A stretch of 64,000 nucleotides of DNA from Ecdyonurus torrentis (taxonomy: Eukaryota > Arthropoda > Insecta > Ephemeroptera > Heptageniidae): the NCBI GenBank assembly GCA_949318235.1, contig OX439133.1, positions 2,234,089 to 2,298,088 on the forward strand, given 5' to 3'. Positions 1 to 34,463 of this stretch are shown piece after piece. Below the pieces are notes generated by a model, which saw nothing but the letters and a program-made list of their open reading frames with translations, was not told the DNA's origin and did no database searches. Made by a program: the position numbers and the translations under genes. How positions within the stretch are numbered: position 1 is the stretch's first letter; each line of letters starts with the position of its first letter.

Positions 1-1942
1 CAAAAGTTCGACGCACTTTCGATTTTTGTGCGTAATTTTCTTAAAACATACGGAAGCTCGTTTGAAAACAAAATATCATAATTACGATAATATTTGGGAG
101 TTATTTGTCTCCTATATTATTGCTATATATAACATACAATGTAAAATTAGTATACAACTCAACTTGTATAAGAATTTTTATAACTATAATATAAACACAA
201 TACTATAAATTTAACATTTTTTTTAAAACATATTTTTATGTTGTAGAAAAAAAAAAAAAAAAAAATGTGCAAGTCATAAAATTAAAAGTCGTTTTTTATT
301 CGTTAGTTTGATACAATGAAATATTTGTAATGCAACTTGTCTATTAAATATTTATAAATATATTTTTAAAAATTTGCTTTTTATCTCGCGTAATAGGTTG
401 CCATTTTTTTTTAAATCGCGAAATTTTTATTTTTTGATAAAAATTGAACTTTTTATTTACAAATTAGTGAAAAAAATCGTAAAAATCGAAGTATTTTCGT
501 AAAAAAAAAAAAATCAAGTTATAAAAAAAATGGGAACGAAAAACGTTCGATAATAATATAATATTTTAATTAAAAAAAAAATTATTAATATACCTAAATT
601 ATCAAAAACACAATTTTTCCTTTATGTTAAATAATATAGTTTACACCACCAAGATGGCGGCCAAGCGCAAGTAGTATTTACAATACATCTAAGCTGTTCT
701 GAAGCTGTTTTATATAGCACCCAACACAGTAGCATTATCAAACAACATTATAATGTGCTTTTTAAATTTTATTAATAATATTTACAAATCATTTAAATAA
801 TAATAATAATTAAAGTAAAATGATGAACATTTACACAGGCAAATAATACGTTTTTAGAAACCTACACTCTGAAAACTGACGTGTACTCAGCATTGAGTAC
901 CACACAATTAAAACAGAAATTTTATCTCTGCTAGTATTTTAATTATTAATAAAAAATTATTTTATTATGAAGAAACTAAAGAAAAAAAAATCCTGCATTT
1001 TGCAAGTTTAAAATCATAATATATTTGATTTCTTAATTTTAAGAATATGCATTCGACACCTTTAAAAAAAATTAAAGCAAATGTAAATTTTTATCCGTTT
1101 TTTCACGACTTTTAAATGAAAAATTCCATTTAAGTCAAAGAAGATAAAAAAAAAAAAAAAAAAAAAAAATCCATATATTTTTTTTAGTTAAAATTTACGT
1201 TTTTTTGAAATTAAAATGTTGAGCTAATTTTCAGTTGTTATAACGATTTTTAAATGGAATTTTTAAGCAACAATTAAAAATTTAAGATTTTTAAATTATA
1301 TTTTTAAACTAATATTTCAGTTAAAAATAGGTACATTATATATTAAAAAAATGTCATATAATTTTCATCTATAAAACTGAAATTTCCAAACAAATTTCAG
1401 TTATAATATTACGATTTTTTGCAAATCAAAAATTTGTTCAAATTAAAAATACTAAAAAAAAAAATACTAAAAAAGAAAAAAAAAGTCATTTATAACTTTG
1501 AATAATTAAGTTATGCAAAGTGTCTATTGATATTTGTATGCGTGATATATATTAATGAATTATACACAATCTAACACATTACGTATATATTTCATGATAG
1601 CAATTTTAAAGTCTAATTTTTTAGACCATAATATATTATTTACAAAAAGCTGCATATTTTTTAACGATTTATATATACATATTATGTATGTATGTATGTA
1701 CATTTGATATTTTTTAAACATTTAAAAAAAAAATTAACACGAGAGAAAGAGGGCACTAAAAAAAAAAAAAAAAAAAAAAATCACGTATTTTCTTTATCGT
1801 AAAATCGATATTAATATATTTTTTTTCACCTACTTTCTCGCATTTTTTTGTGCATTAAAAACACTTTAATATGTTTTAAAATTTGTAATTACTGTAATTG
1901 GTTTTTATAACATATGTTTAGTAATTAAAAAAAAAATAAAAA
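1..1942. other. AT-rich stretch without a recognisable gene
   Basis: Poly-A/T runs and AT-rich sequence. The only recognisable element is at 614-665, a stray copy of the family E end motif (see the E entries), ending CCACCAAGATGGCGGCC. An ATG there opens only six codons (MAAKRK then TAG), so no gene is called. Confidence 0.6.
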
Positions 1943-2963
1943 GATATAATTAGCATCGCTGCGCTTACTTAGGTGCCCAGTAGAAGTTGTATGTAGAGGT
2001 GGAGCTAGGTGTCACGTGGCACACAGTTTAGTTATAATGTTTATATAAGTGTCGTACGTCATTGTAATGACATTATCAATCAAAGTAGAGATTTACACTG
2101 AGCAGCTTCAGTAGCCAGTTCAATGTAATCAGCTTGTCACCAGGATTACATTGAACTGGCTACTGAAGCTGCTAACTTGTATACAAATCAATATTGATTG
2201 ATGTTAGCAGCTACAGTAGCCAGTTCAATGTAATCAGCTCGTCACCAGGATTACATTGAACTGGCTACTGAAGCTGCTAACTTGTATACAAATCAATATT
2301 GATTGATGTTAGCAGCTTCAGTAGCCAGTTCAATGTAATCAGCTCGTCACCAAGATTACATTGAACTGGCTACTGAAGCTGCTAACTTGTATACAAATCA
2401 ATATTGATTGATGTTAGCAGCTTCAGTAGCCAGTTCAATGTAATCAGCTTGTCACCAGGATTACATTGAACTGGCTACTGAAGCTGCTAACTTGTATACA
2501 AATCAATATTGATTGATGTTAGCAGCTACAGTAGCCAGTTCAATGTAATCAGCTCGTCACCAGGATTACATTGAACTGGCTACTGAAGCTGCTAACTTGT
2601 ATACAAATCAATATTGATTGATGTTAGCAGCTTCAGTAGCCAGTTCAATGTAATCAGCTCATCACCAGGATTACATTGAACTGGCTACTGAAGCTGCTAA
2701 CTTGTATACAAATCAATATTGATTGATGCTAGCAGCTTCAGTAGCTAGTTCAATGTAATCAGCTCGTCACCAGGATCACATTGAACTGGCTACTGAAGCT
2801 GCTCAGTGTAAATCTCTACTTTGATTGATAATGTCATTACAATGACGTACGACACTCATATATAAACATTATAACTAAACTGTGTGCCACGTGACACCTA
2901 GCTCCACCTCTACGTACAACTTCTACCGTGCACCTAACTAACGCCAGCGATGCTAATTATATC
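1943..2963. mobile_element. Foldback element S, copy 1, with a hairpin satellite in its loop
   Basis: The two ends are inverted copies of each other over about 155 bases (outer ends AGCATCGCTG and CAGCGATGCT; inner parts include GTGTCACGTGGCACAC and GTCGTACGTCATTGTAATGAC). The loop is not unique sequence but a seven-unit array of the 105-bp hairpin satellite. A second copy with a different loop is at 35541-35866. It has no coding capacity, so it is non-autonomous. The palindrome continues a few bases outwards, so the target duplication cannot be fixed. Confidence 0.85.
2101..2811 (+). repeat. 105-bp hairpin satellite, 7 units
   Basis: Units start at 2101, 2206, 2311, 2416, 2521, 2626 and 2731, an exact 105-base period. 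Each unit has two inverted 30-base arms (AGCAGCTTCAGTAGCCAGTT onward) around a 13-15 base loop, AGCTCGTCACCAG with variants. A spacer follows that contains TTGTATACAA and the palindrome AATCAATATTGATT. Transcripts of either strand could fold into a row of hairpins. Confidence 0.95.
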
Positions 2964-3516
2964 ATTTTTGCAATTCTATTCTAACCTGGATGTTTTTTCT
3001 TCCTTAAATTGATATATTTAGTAATATAATTAAAATAAACGCATATTCAGCGATGCTCTGATATTTTGCTAATTAGCAGAATGAACTACATAATAATGAT
3101 TATAATACATTGTATTTTGAAATATCGATTTGTTGTTGCTAAGTGGACGCCATTTTGATGGTGAAATTTGTATAATTATTATTAACTTCTTTAATATTGT
3201 ATAGACAAAAACATTAAGGCTTTAAAATTTCATTATATGTCATTAAAATATACGTACCCTTTAATCCAATAAAATTGAAGAAAAAAAAGAAGTCTTAAAT
3301 AAATTGTTTCAATCAAATGTTCAAATTATTAATAAAAAAATTAAACAGAAAAAAAAAAGAAAAAAAAAAAAAAGGTTGGTGGAATAGAATAGAGGCTTTA
3401 AAATTTCATTACGTTAACATTATACCTCTTCATATTGTAAAAAAAAAAAAATATATATATATATATATTTGGGGGGGGGGGGGGGGAAAAGAGGAAATAA
3501 AAATGATTGAGAAAGG

Positions 3517-3548
<32 letters not shown>

Positions 3549-3635
3549 CTAAAAAATTGCCCATGATATTTTCCCTATACTTCCCCACACAAAACACGAC
3601 CACCAAGATGGCGCCCACACTAACACATAAGATAT
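2964..3635. other. 3' flank of the zinc-finger gene
   Basis: AT-rich sequence with long A and G runs (about 3470-3546). An E-family end motif sits at 3569-3616, with GCCATCTT facing the stop codon of the zinc-finger gene. A minus-strand ATTAAA at about 3259-3264 could serve as its polyadenylation signal; this is weak evidence. The open frames here are low-complexity Lys/Phe runs. Confidence 0.5.
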
Positions 3636-26239
<22,604 letters not shown>

Positions 26240-26417
26240 TGCCAAAGAAAAACCAAACAAAAACGTGCTGAGAAAATAAAAAAACAAATAGCAGAAATCA
26301 TAAAATAAACATAATAACACTGCTTGAAAAAATAGCATAATATAACATTTTAAAATACTGAAATTTTCTGTTAGAAAATCTATGAATAAAAATAAGCTAA
26401 ATATTTCTTTATAATTT

Positions 26418-27034
26418 ACCGGTAAAATGTACTTTACCGGTATATACCGGTAATTAGATGTAAATTACACTAATGAGCTTACTAATATTTTTCTTCATTT
26501 TTTTTTTTTATTTACCGGTAGCTTACAATTTTTGTTAATAATAAAAAATAAATTAAAGTAGGCAGAAAAAAAAATTCAAAAAAAAAAAAAAAAAAAAAAT
26601 TACGTAACTTAAATTAATTAAATTTGCTTCTTTTTGCTTACTGGCAAATTATTTTTCGTACCGGGACTTTACCAGTAAATTAGTATCAGTATTAAAGATA
26701 CACAATATGATGTGGGCATATATTATCCCGGTAAAAAAAAAATAATAATAAAATAAAATAAAAAATAACAAAAAAAAAAAAAAAAAAAAAAAAAGAAGAA
26801 GAAAGAAAACGAAAATGTGCCATATTGACTACTTATTTCAATTCTAAGTATGTACTGGTAAAATAAAAATACCAGTTTTACAAAACTAAATTATACAACA
26901 TCATAACCTACCGGTAATCATATTAGTTTTACCGGTAACACTATAAGCTAGGAAAAGTAATTTTACAAAATACATACTACCGGTAGGTTCATACATTTTA
27001 CCGGTAAACTACTACAATATTTTTATTCACCGGT
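26418..27034. promoter_or_regulatory. Cluster of nine ACCGGT palindromes upstream of the zinc-finger gene
   Basis: Exact ACCGGT at 26418, 26436, 26446, 26514, 26910, 26931, 26979, 27000 and 27029, most as TTACCGGTAA or TACCGGTA, plus near matches (TACCGGGA, CCCGGTAAA, ACTGGTAAA). This lies 180-800 bases upstream of the proposed ATG, in sequence where a GC-rich hexamer should be rare. Grainyhead/CP2 factors bind AACCGGTT-like sites (established). A regulatory role here is inference. Confidence 0.5.
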
Positions 27035-28224
27035 AAAACGTAAATATTTAGAACTGAACAACACAATAAAAAAATCATAAAGCATAAAAATACACGCCTT
27101 ATAAACTTATAAAAAATTGTAATAAAAAATGTACAGTTATGCGATGAAAGCCAGCAAAAAAGTGCACGTATATAAAGTAAAAAAAATGCACATAACATTT
27201 TAAATAATTAAAAATAATAATAAAAATGTAATAAAAAAATAAAAAAGATTCGAGCCACTTGTTGCATTTGTGAAAACACCCTGTAAAATATTCCACCCGT
27301 TTTTACCTGTTGCACATCAATTGGCCTACTTTACAGGTTCCGTTAGAAAAAATTTCAAATTTTTAACATATTTTATGATAAAAATCAACTATATATATCA
27401 TTTTTACCTATAAATCAATGAAATATAATTGTTTTAGAGGTTTAAAATGTTGAAATATTAATTTTTGCTTGCGTGGCGTGCTTAAATAGGATGCAACCAC
27501 CATTACAGACCCATTGAAAAACAAAATGTAGGCTAACCAGCCATACACCACCAATCACACATTTAATTAACTTTTTAACCAGTATAATATGTACTTTTAA
27601 TTCAAATTTTCTATCAGTTTTGTTTATAATTAATTTAGTTAATTACCTGTAATGTTAGATTAGATAAACAATTAAAATTTTCACTTAAAATTGATAAAAA
27701 ACTGAAGACGACGCCCCTGAAAGTCGGCTACCATGAAGCGTCACAATCAAGTTCACAAATTTTACAAAAGAGGGCGACACTTTTGAAATGCGTAACTTTT
27801 TAGCGCTAAAATTTAAATAATTTTAATTCAACTTATTAATTTTTACACTAATTGTTATTTTTAAATCATAATTAACTATTGTTTAAAGCTTAATTAATGA
27901 TTTTAAATTATATTAAAGTAATTTTCAAGCATTAAAATATAGTTTTCTTTATTAAAATAACTAAAAACGTGTTTAAAAGAATGGTGAAAAGTGCGTAAGT
28001 GAAATATGTACGGCCCCCTTTGTTTTTATATACTTTATCTATTTTAGTATTTTTGCTGGTAGGGGGGTTCATTACATATATAGGGGTATATATTACGCAT
28101 TAACTTCACCAGACGCTATGTGTTTAAGTCCCTCGTCTAAAAAACTATTATTTTATCAATTTTATTTTTTAATATAAAATAAATGTGAAAAATGACTAAA
28201 TGTTCAATTTTATAATGTTTTTCC

Positions 28225-28350
28225 AGGTACCACTTACTTCACTGTCCATCTCAGACCCTATCATTAAGTCAATATGCAAAACTGTAGATTTGTAGAGTGC
28301 AATGTATATATGTATAAGTACACCTTGGTGTTTAATAAATAAAATAATAT
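28225..28350 (+). repeat. Dispersed repeat ending in TTTAATAAATAAAATAATA, copy 1
   Basis: GGTACCACTTACTTCACTGT through GTGTTTAATAAATAAAATA matches 42695-42835 closely in the same orientation. Both copies end in an A/T-rich AATAAA-like tail, as at the 3' ends of SINEs or LINEs. No coding part is found. Confidence 0.65.
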
Positions 28351-29716
28351 TATCAATGTCCCCCCCCCCCCCCCCCCGCTCTCGGAGTCAATTTCAGTTA
28401 ATTTCTTATCCTAATTAGTTTTAATTAATGGCTTTTGAAAATAGGGTTTGGGTTTTCTGGGTACTATATAGGGCAAACTATTTTTTTTTTCAATGTCGGG
28501 CAATATTTTAAACCAGCATTTTTACTAAAGTAAATTTAATAAAGGTATCTTAAGATTTAAAATTAAAATCACATTTTTTTTTCATTTTTTACAAGAAAGA
28601 TTTTATTTCACTTTTTTTTATATAAAATTAAAGTAAAAATACATGAATTTGAAATTACAAAAACAGAAATTTCATTTTTCTATAAAAAGAAAAATAATCG
28701 ACTATAACAAACCTTTGTTGTCAACTAACATTTTATTTAAACTTTATTTAATGAATTTTATTTAAATAAAAAAAAAAAAATCATATCTTTTATGAAAAAC
28801 GCAATTAAAACATTCAATATTTTAAAAAATTTCAAACAAAATTGAGTGTTTCTTTTAACTTTTTTTTTTTTTCATGGCTGCAGAATTACATTTTTTTGAT
28901 CGATTTTTTCCCCCATACAAAAAACATTAACAAAACATTATTTATAGAGTCGTGAATTATAACTTTGTAAAAACATTTTTAACTTAAAAAAACAACCAAA
29001 AGTGTAATTTTTTATTATTTTATTTCAATTTTATATACAATTTTATTTATTTCAATTCAATCCATTTTTCTATTTTTTTTTTAACTTATTTCTTTTATTA
29101 TATTTGAAACAGAAAACAGCTTTATTTTTTTTTAAAGCAGTTATTTATTTATTTTTTTACATTTTTTTTTTCTTTTTTGTTTTGTTTACTTTTAGTTAGA
29201 AAACTGGATACTGTCGTTACAAAAATATAGCATCCCTAAATAACAAATTAATTCTAACGTTTAATATTTAATTAAGTTTATAAAACTCAAAACAGAAATT
29301 AATTGAAAAAGTGGAAAAAACATTTATATCTTTTTACCTGGAGTAAAAAATTATTTTTATTTAAATAATTTTTTAATTTTTACAATTATCACAATTTTTC
29401 CACTTTTTCAAATAGGAATTAAACATAGAAAACTATTTACATTTTTAACATTATTGTTTTGCCATTACATTCATTTAGCCCTATGTTCCTACAATTTAAA
29501 ACAACAAAAAATACATATTTTCAAACCAATTTTCAAAATTCTTGAAAAAAAAAAAAAAAAAAAAAAAATGAAAATTTAAATGGTCCAAATATTCTACTAA
29601 TGGAAATTTTTAAATAACTTGCTATATTATGAAAAAAGTTACCAATTAAGTTTTATGAAAAAAAGTCAAAATTTTGACAAGTATTTTTGAAAAAAGGTCT
29701 CAATTAGACATGCAAA

Positions 29717-29985
29717 TTAAAGGCATAGAACGCATTGAACAAAAAACTTATCTAATATTATAGTCATTGATTTGTAATTTATTTTACATTCACAAAACGA
29801 CAGCTGCGTTATGACGTCACATCTCACTAGTCCATGTGCAAGTAAAACAATTGAGCTGTGACGTCATAAACCCACAGCTATTTTGTAAATGTAAAATAAA
29901 TTAGAAATCAATGACTCCGGCCAAATCACAGTTGATATTTAGATATGTTAGGATATTAGACATGTTTATTGTTCAATGCCTTTAA
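29717..29985. mobile_element. MITE family D, copy 1, flanked by TTAA
   Basis: TTAAAGGCATAGAACGC at the left and AATGCCTTTAA at the right, with inverted arms (ATTGATTTGTAATTTATTTT and its partner) around GTGACGTCATAA. Others at 35887-36195, 48908-49224 and 62072-62655. Confidence 0.88.
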
Positions 29986-30006
29986 GTTTTTTCTTTTAAA
30001 ACATAA

Positions 30007-30205
30007 ATATCGATCTTGTTGCGAAAAAAAGGCCCATCTCGTTTTTTGTCAGTGAAAGCAAAAGGCCTATCTCGAGCGCTATCGCCATAATGTTCGGGAA
30101 CGAGATAGGCCTTTTGCTTCCACTGACAAAATACGAGATACGCCTTGTGCTTCCACTGACAAAAAACGAGATAGGCCTTTTTTTCGCAATAAGATCGATA
30201 TACCT
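30007..30205. mobile_element. Foldback element I, copy 1
   Basis: Ends ATCGATCTTGTTGCGAAAAA and its inverse TTTTTCGCAATAAGATCGAT. Inside are inverted copies of GTCAGTGGAAGCAAAAGGCC followed by TATCTCG. Confidence 0.88.
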
Positions 30206-30804
30206 AAAAAAAAAAAAAAAATTGAAAGTTTGTTTTTATGGACCACTTGAAATGAAATGTTTTTAATTATTGCAACATGTTAGTGAAAATGATTATTCAA
30301 TAAGACATTAAAAATATTTAAATTTATTTTCAATAGTTCATTGATTGCAAGTGGTCTATTTGTCTTAAAAACTTTATTTTTTGAACAGATTTTGCATCAA
30401 GTCATTATTTACATTATTTTCAACAAAACTGAAAGTTTCAATTAAATTTTCATCAATTCATTACTTTAGCATAGCAGGCAAATTATCCAGTGAACAGATT
30501 CGTCAAATTTATACATTTTTGTTACTGTATCTAATTTTAAATACACATCAATTATTTTGGGCTGTTTTTGAATAACTGTTCAAAATGAGAGACAATTAAA
30601 GTGGTTTCTTAATTGGTGACCACTTGGTTCATATTCTTGACCTTGAAGTGACCTAGGTCATATTACTGACCCAGAACAAATACTATGCAGCATTAGTAGT
30701 AACAATTTCACACAGACACGAGATTTCAAGTAAACATAATTTTGGTTGTGGTTTTATGCTGTTTTGCTCTAAAATCTACTGGGAATTTATTTATTCATTT
30801 CAGG

Positions 30805-30835
<31 letters not shown>

Positions 30836-30887
30836 GAACACAACTAATGATAAAAAAAAAGAAGATATCGTCGGCTTGAAATACATG

Positions 30888-31211
30888 TTGATCTTGTTGC
30901 GAAAAAAAGGCCTATCTCGTTTTTTGTCAGTGGAAGCAAAAGGCCTATCTCTTATTTTGTCAGTGGAAGCAAAAGGCCTATCTCGTATTTTGTCAGTGGA
31001 AGCAAAAGGCCTATCTCGTATTTTGTCAGTGGAAGCAAAAGGCCTATCTCGTTCCCGAACGTTATGTAGATGGCGCTCGAGATAGTCCTTTTGCTTTCAC
31101 TGACAAAATACAAGATAGGCCTTTTGCTTCCACTGACAAAATAAGATATACCCCTTTTGCTTCCACTGACAAAAAACGAGATAGGCCTTTTTTTCGCAAC
31201 AAGATCGATGT
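30888..31211. mobile_element. Foldback element I, copy 2, with arm amplification
   Basis: Same ends as copy 1, but the unit GTCAGTGGAAGCAAAAGGCC + TATCTCGTATTTT is repeated four times in the left arm and three times, inverted, in the right. It probably lies in the NUP155 3' UTR if the polyadenylation signal near 30786 is used. The frames reading VEAKGLSRIL are repeat products. Confidence 0.88.
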
Positions 31212-31397
31212 GGATAAAAAAAAAATTTAAAAAAAATACGATTTTTGTCATTTGTAAAAAGCTTACTTCTTTTTTCTTGTCTTTTTGTCTTTTTTCCATA
31301 TAAGACAAATGTATTTCAAGCCAACAATTATATAAAAAAAAAAAAAAAAAAAATGTAAAACTACAAAAGAAAATAATTAAAAATCAAGAGCGTTTAC

Positions 31398-31400
31398 TTC

Positions 31401-31453
<53 letters not shown>

Positions 31454-31454
31454 A
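31398..31454. repeat. (ATC)n microsatellite
   Basis: Uninterrupted CAT/ATC run downstream of NUP155. Confidence 0.97.
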
Positions 31455-31672
31455 TCTCTCTATCTCTCTCTTTTCCCCTCTTTTTAACCAAAATCACAAG
31501 CGATTCAAAATCAAGCAATTAATCAAGGTTAATCGGGCAGTCATATTGCAAAAAAGAAAAAAAAAGTGTTACTTAAAATCCCTCGTCTATAATTAGTCCT
31601 GCAGAAGATACAAAATCCAGCAAAACCAACATATTCAGCTACAACCTGCCCCTCTATCCTAGTCTTCCCAAC

Positions 31673-34272
31673 TTACATGACATTTTGACTCAATCTCTGA
31701 AACTGATTCAAAAGTTCTCTAAACAAAGTGACTTTCGTTGCCACAGTCGTACTTGGACTCTTATACAGTAAATTGAGACAGTTCGTTATGATATCCACAC
31801 ACACAGTCAACGACTCTCGACGAACTTGCCCGCTAGAAGGCAACAAACCGTTATTCTCTTGCAGATCTCTCAACAACTGAGCAACGACGTCAATCAGGTG
31901 AAGTTCGTTGCCAGCAGACGCCCAGCTCCAATCTTGCTGTAACACGAGCTGATCGTAAGCGTGAATCACTTCCTGTACACGTACCCCACAGTTCAGGAAC
32001 GCTTGGTACACTTGCCCTGGCAAGGAACGTTCCTTACACGCCTGCAACTCAAGCTCCTTGATCAAGAACTGGACAGGGAACAGGATGGGGGTCCTCTCGT
32101 ATCTATTCCCCAAGACTTCAATTTTCTGAAGCAGTAAACCCATACGATTCATGCCGTGTGGCGTCTTGTATATCTCACTACTGATGAACTTATGCCAGAT
32201 TTCCTGAATTAGGTTTGAATCTTGGTACCCAGATATATGTATAGCGTCTAATTGTATCTCCCATAACTCTAGCGGGGTAGCGAAATCTTCAAATAACTCC
32301 GTTAACGAGATTAAAGAATTCCCTAATTTTGTCATTGAATTTGGTGATAGATTATTTTTAGTCGACTGAATCTGTTCTAACATTTTTAATTGCAATCTTG
32401 CTACTGTTAACTGATCTTCTAGTTCTTTACTGAATGCTCCGATAGCTTGAGCGTATCCCACGGAATCAGAACGCATGCATAGTATCGCACGAGACAAGCA
32501 GAACATGCGTTCGTTCAACGAGAAACCATCGTCGATGCTGGTAGCGATGTTTTGTAGTATTTTAGCTGCAGCGGCGTGACGACCAGTTTTCTCATACATC
32601 GACCATAGTAATTCTGCTATTGAGCGATCATTAGGGTTAGCAGCTGCAATACGTTCTAGGTAACCTTCCAACGTGGTACCTTCTGGTGCGTTAGAGTTGT
32701 TGATCAGGATATCGTTACGTTGAAGAAGTTCAGCTTGTAAGAATCCACGTCGTACGAGCCATTCAAACACAGCAACTCGTAATAGATAATCATCTTGATT
32801 TAAGGATACTCGTAATAAGTTACGACCTAAGTTTTGACCTTCAGGTGTATTATATAACTTGTCAAGGGCATTGATCGTTTCTTTATAACATTCCTTACGT
32901 CCGTCAAAAGCTTGTCGTCCTTGTACGTCATTACCAGGTTCTTTGTTTTTGTAATATAGTATCGCGCGATCTTGTGAGTCCATTGATTTGGCAGTTACGA
33001 TGCAGATTTTGACGATACCTTCGTAAAACTGACAAGCACCAAACTGCTGACACACGGCGGGTAGGTTAACATGTGGGGCTGCGTCTTGGAGAAGTTTCAG
33101 AGCTGCTTGCAGGAATTTGTTCTTTTCCTGTGAATCTTTTTCAGTGTGTGCTTTCAGGATGAATTCATTAGCCTTGGAACAGCTAGCGTCTTCTTGACGA
33201 TACAACGTAGGGCACGTATCTCTTAACTTAGCACTGACTGCGTTGATACTGGCGTTATCTTCAAGATAAATTTGCACTAAACTGTTCACCAAAGCACCGC
33301 ACAGATCATGGCCAACCAATACTAAATCCTTGAACGTCGCTGCTAATAAACGATGTTTCTGTTCGTTACTCAATTTTTCAGCGATAACATGAAACTGATG
33401 CTCACATAATACTTTCCATAACCCAAGAATCTCTAACGAATACGTAACGAGAGTCTGTAGAGCTAACAACGACTTTCTTTCATCGTTACTATCGTTATAA
33501 TTGTCATTTTGAGTCATGAGAACCATGTTTTTAATTAAGAACTGTTTGAATGCATTCAAGTAAGTACAGATGGCTGATAGAATATCAGTATCAACTCCTG
33601 ATAATAAGATATGCTTGTTGTTATCAGTTACCATCTCGTTCGCTGTTTTCAAGTGCCAGATTGGGCGTAAGATGCGACTCAAGAACAAATACAGTCCCTC
33701 GTGACGAGCTGAATATCCCGCTGAGTTCATATTTAAATTTCGCGCGCTGATAGGGGTTGAAACTTGGCTAGGGTTGAACTGTATCGGAGACATTATAGAT
33801 GCGTTATTGTTTCTTCCATCACCACCGTACACCAAGAATGCTTTTGTCGCTGCCTCCGCTAAAGTAGGATTCGTTGAGCCTTCCAGACATGCTAGAATGA
33901 GAGCGATGGCGCACGCCTGATCCTCCCCTAAGAATGCAAAGAACGACTTAACCGCGTTACTCTCAACTCCACCGGGCCCGAGCAACGCTGCCTTCAATAC
34001 GTCACTGGGACGAAGCTTGGTGTGGACTTGAACACCTAACGTGGACAACGTAACGTATTTGCTTGGGTTCTCCATGTGTTGAGTAACAAACAGTGGAGGG
34101 TCCATCTTGTTTGGTAGTGGTGAAGTGTGGTATTCTTCAATGGCAAAGAGCTGGTCGTCCATGGATATTTGTGTTTCTGTCTCCGCTAGGTAGTGGATTG
34201 AGGGAAGTAGGTCTCGGCTGAGACAGGTGATAGTGCTACGGTCTCCTACCTTCGAGACCATCAGGAACGTAC
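31673..34272 (-). CDS. NUP155: NUP155 exon 7: single 2.6-kb terminal exon
   Basis: Phase 1 in, after acceptor CACTTGCAG|GTACG. It runs 866 codons without an intron to TAA at 31673-31675. It holds the end of the propeller and the whole alpha-solenoid. All other exons in the window are 13-374 bases, so this one is exceptional. Confidence 0.97.
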
Positions 34273-34417
34273 CTGCAAGTGATAGAGGCATTGGTAACTA
34301 ATATTACAATAATAATAATACACATTTTACCTTTTATAAAAATAAAAAAAAATGTTTGAAAAAAATATTGGCAAAAATTTAAATTTAAATAAGATATGAA
34401 AAAAATCCCAAAAATTT

Positions 34418-34463
<46 letters not shown>

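Larger units (their letters stand above)
26240..31672. other. Intergenic: zinc-finger 5' flank and NUP155 3' flank
   Basis: Very AT-rich, with no exon found. It holds the ACCGGT cluster (26418-27034), a dispersed 3'-tail-like repeat (28225-28350), D copy 1 and two I foldbacks. A minus-strand AATAAA-type signal (plus-strand TTTATTTATT near 30786) could end the NUP155 transcript. Confidence 0.6.

Noticed and set aside
653..673. ATG followed by MAAKRK as a first exon
   Set aside because: Stop after six codons; the ATGGCGGCC is part of an E-type motif. A donor at GTAGTA is possible but no following exon was found.
3569..3616. YY1 site (AAGATGGCGGC-like) as a promoter element
   Set aside because: The AAGATGGC core matches YY1, but it lies within a longer repeated element end seen at about ten places, so the repeat explains it better.
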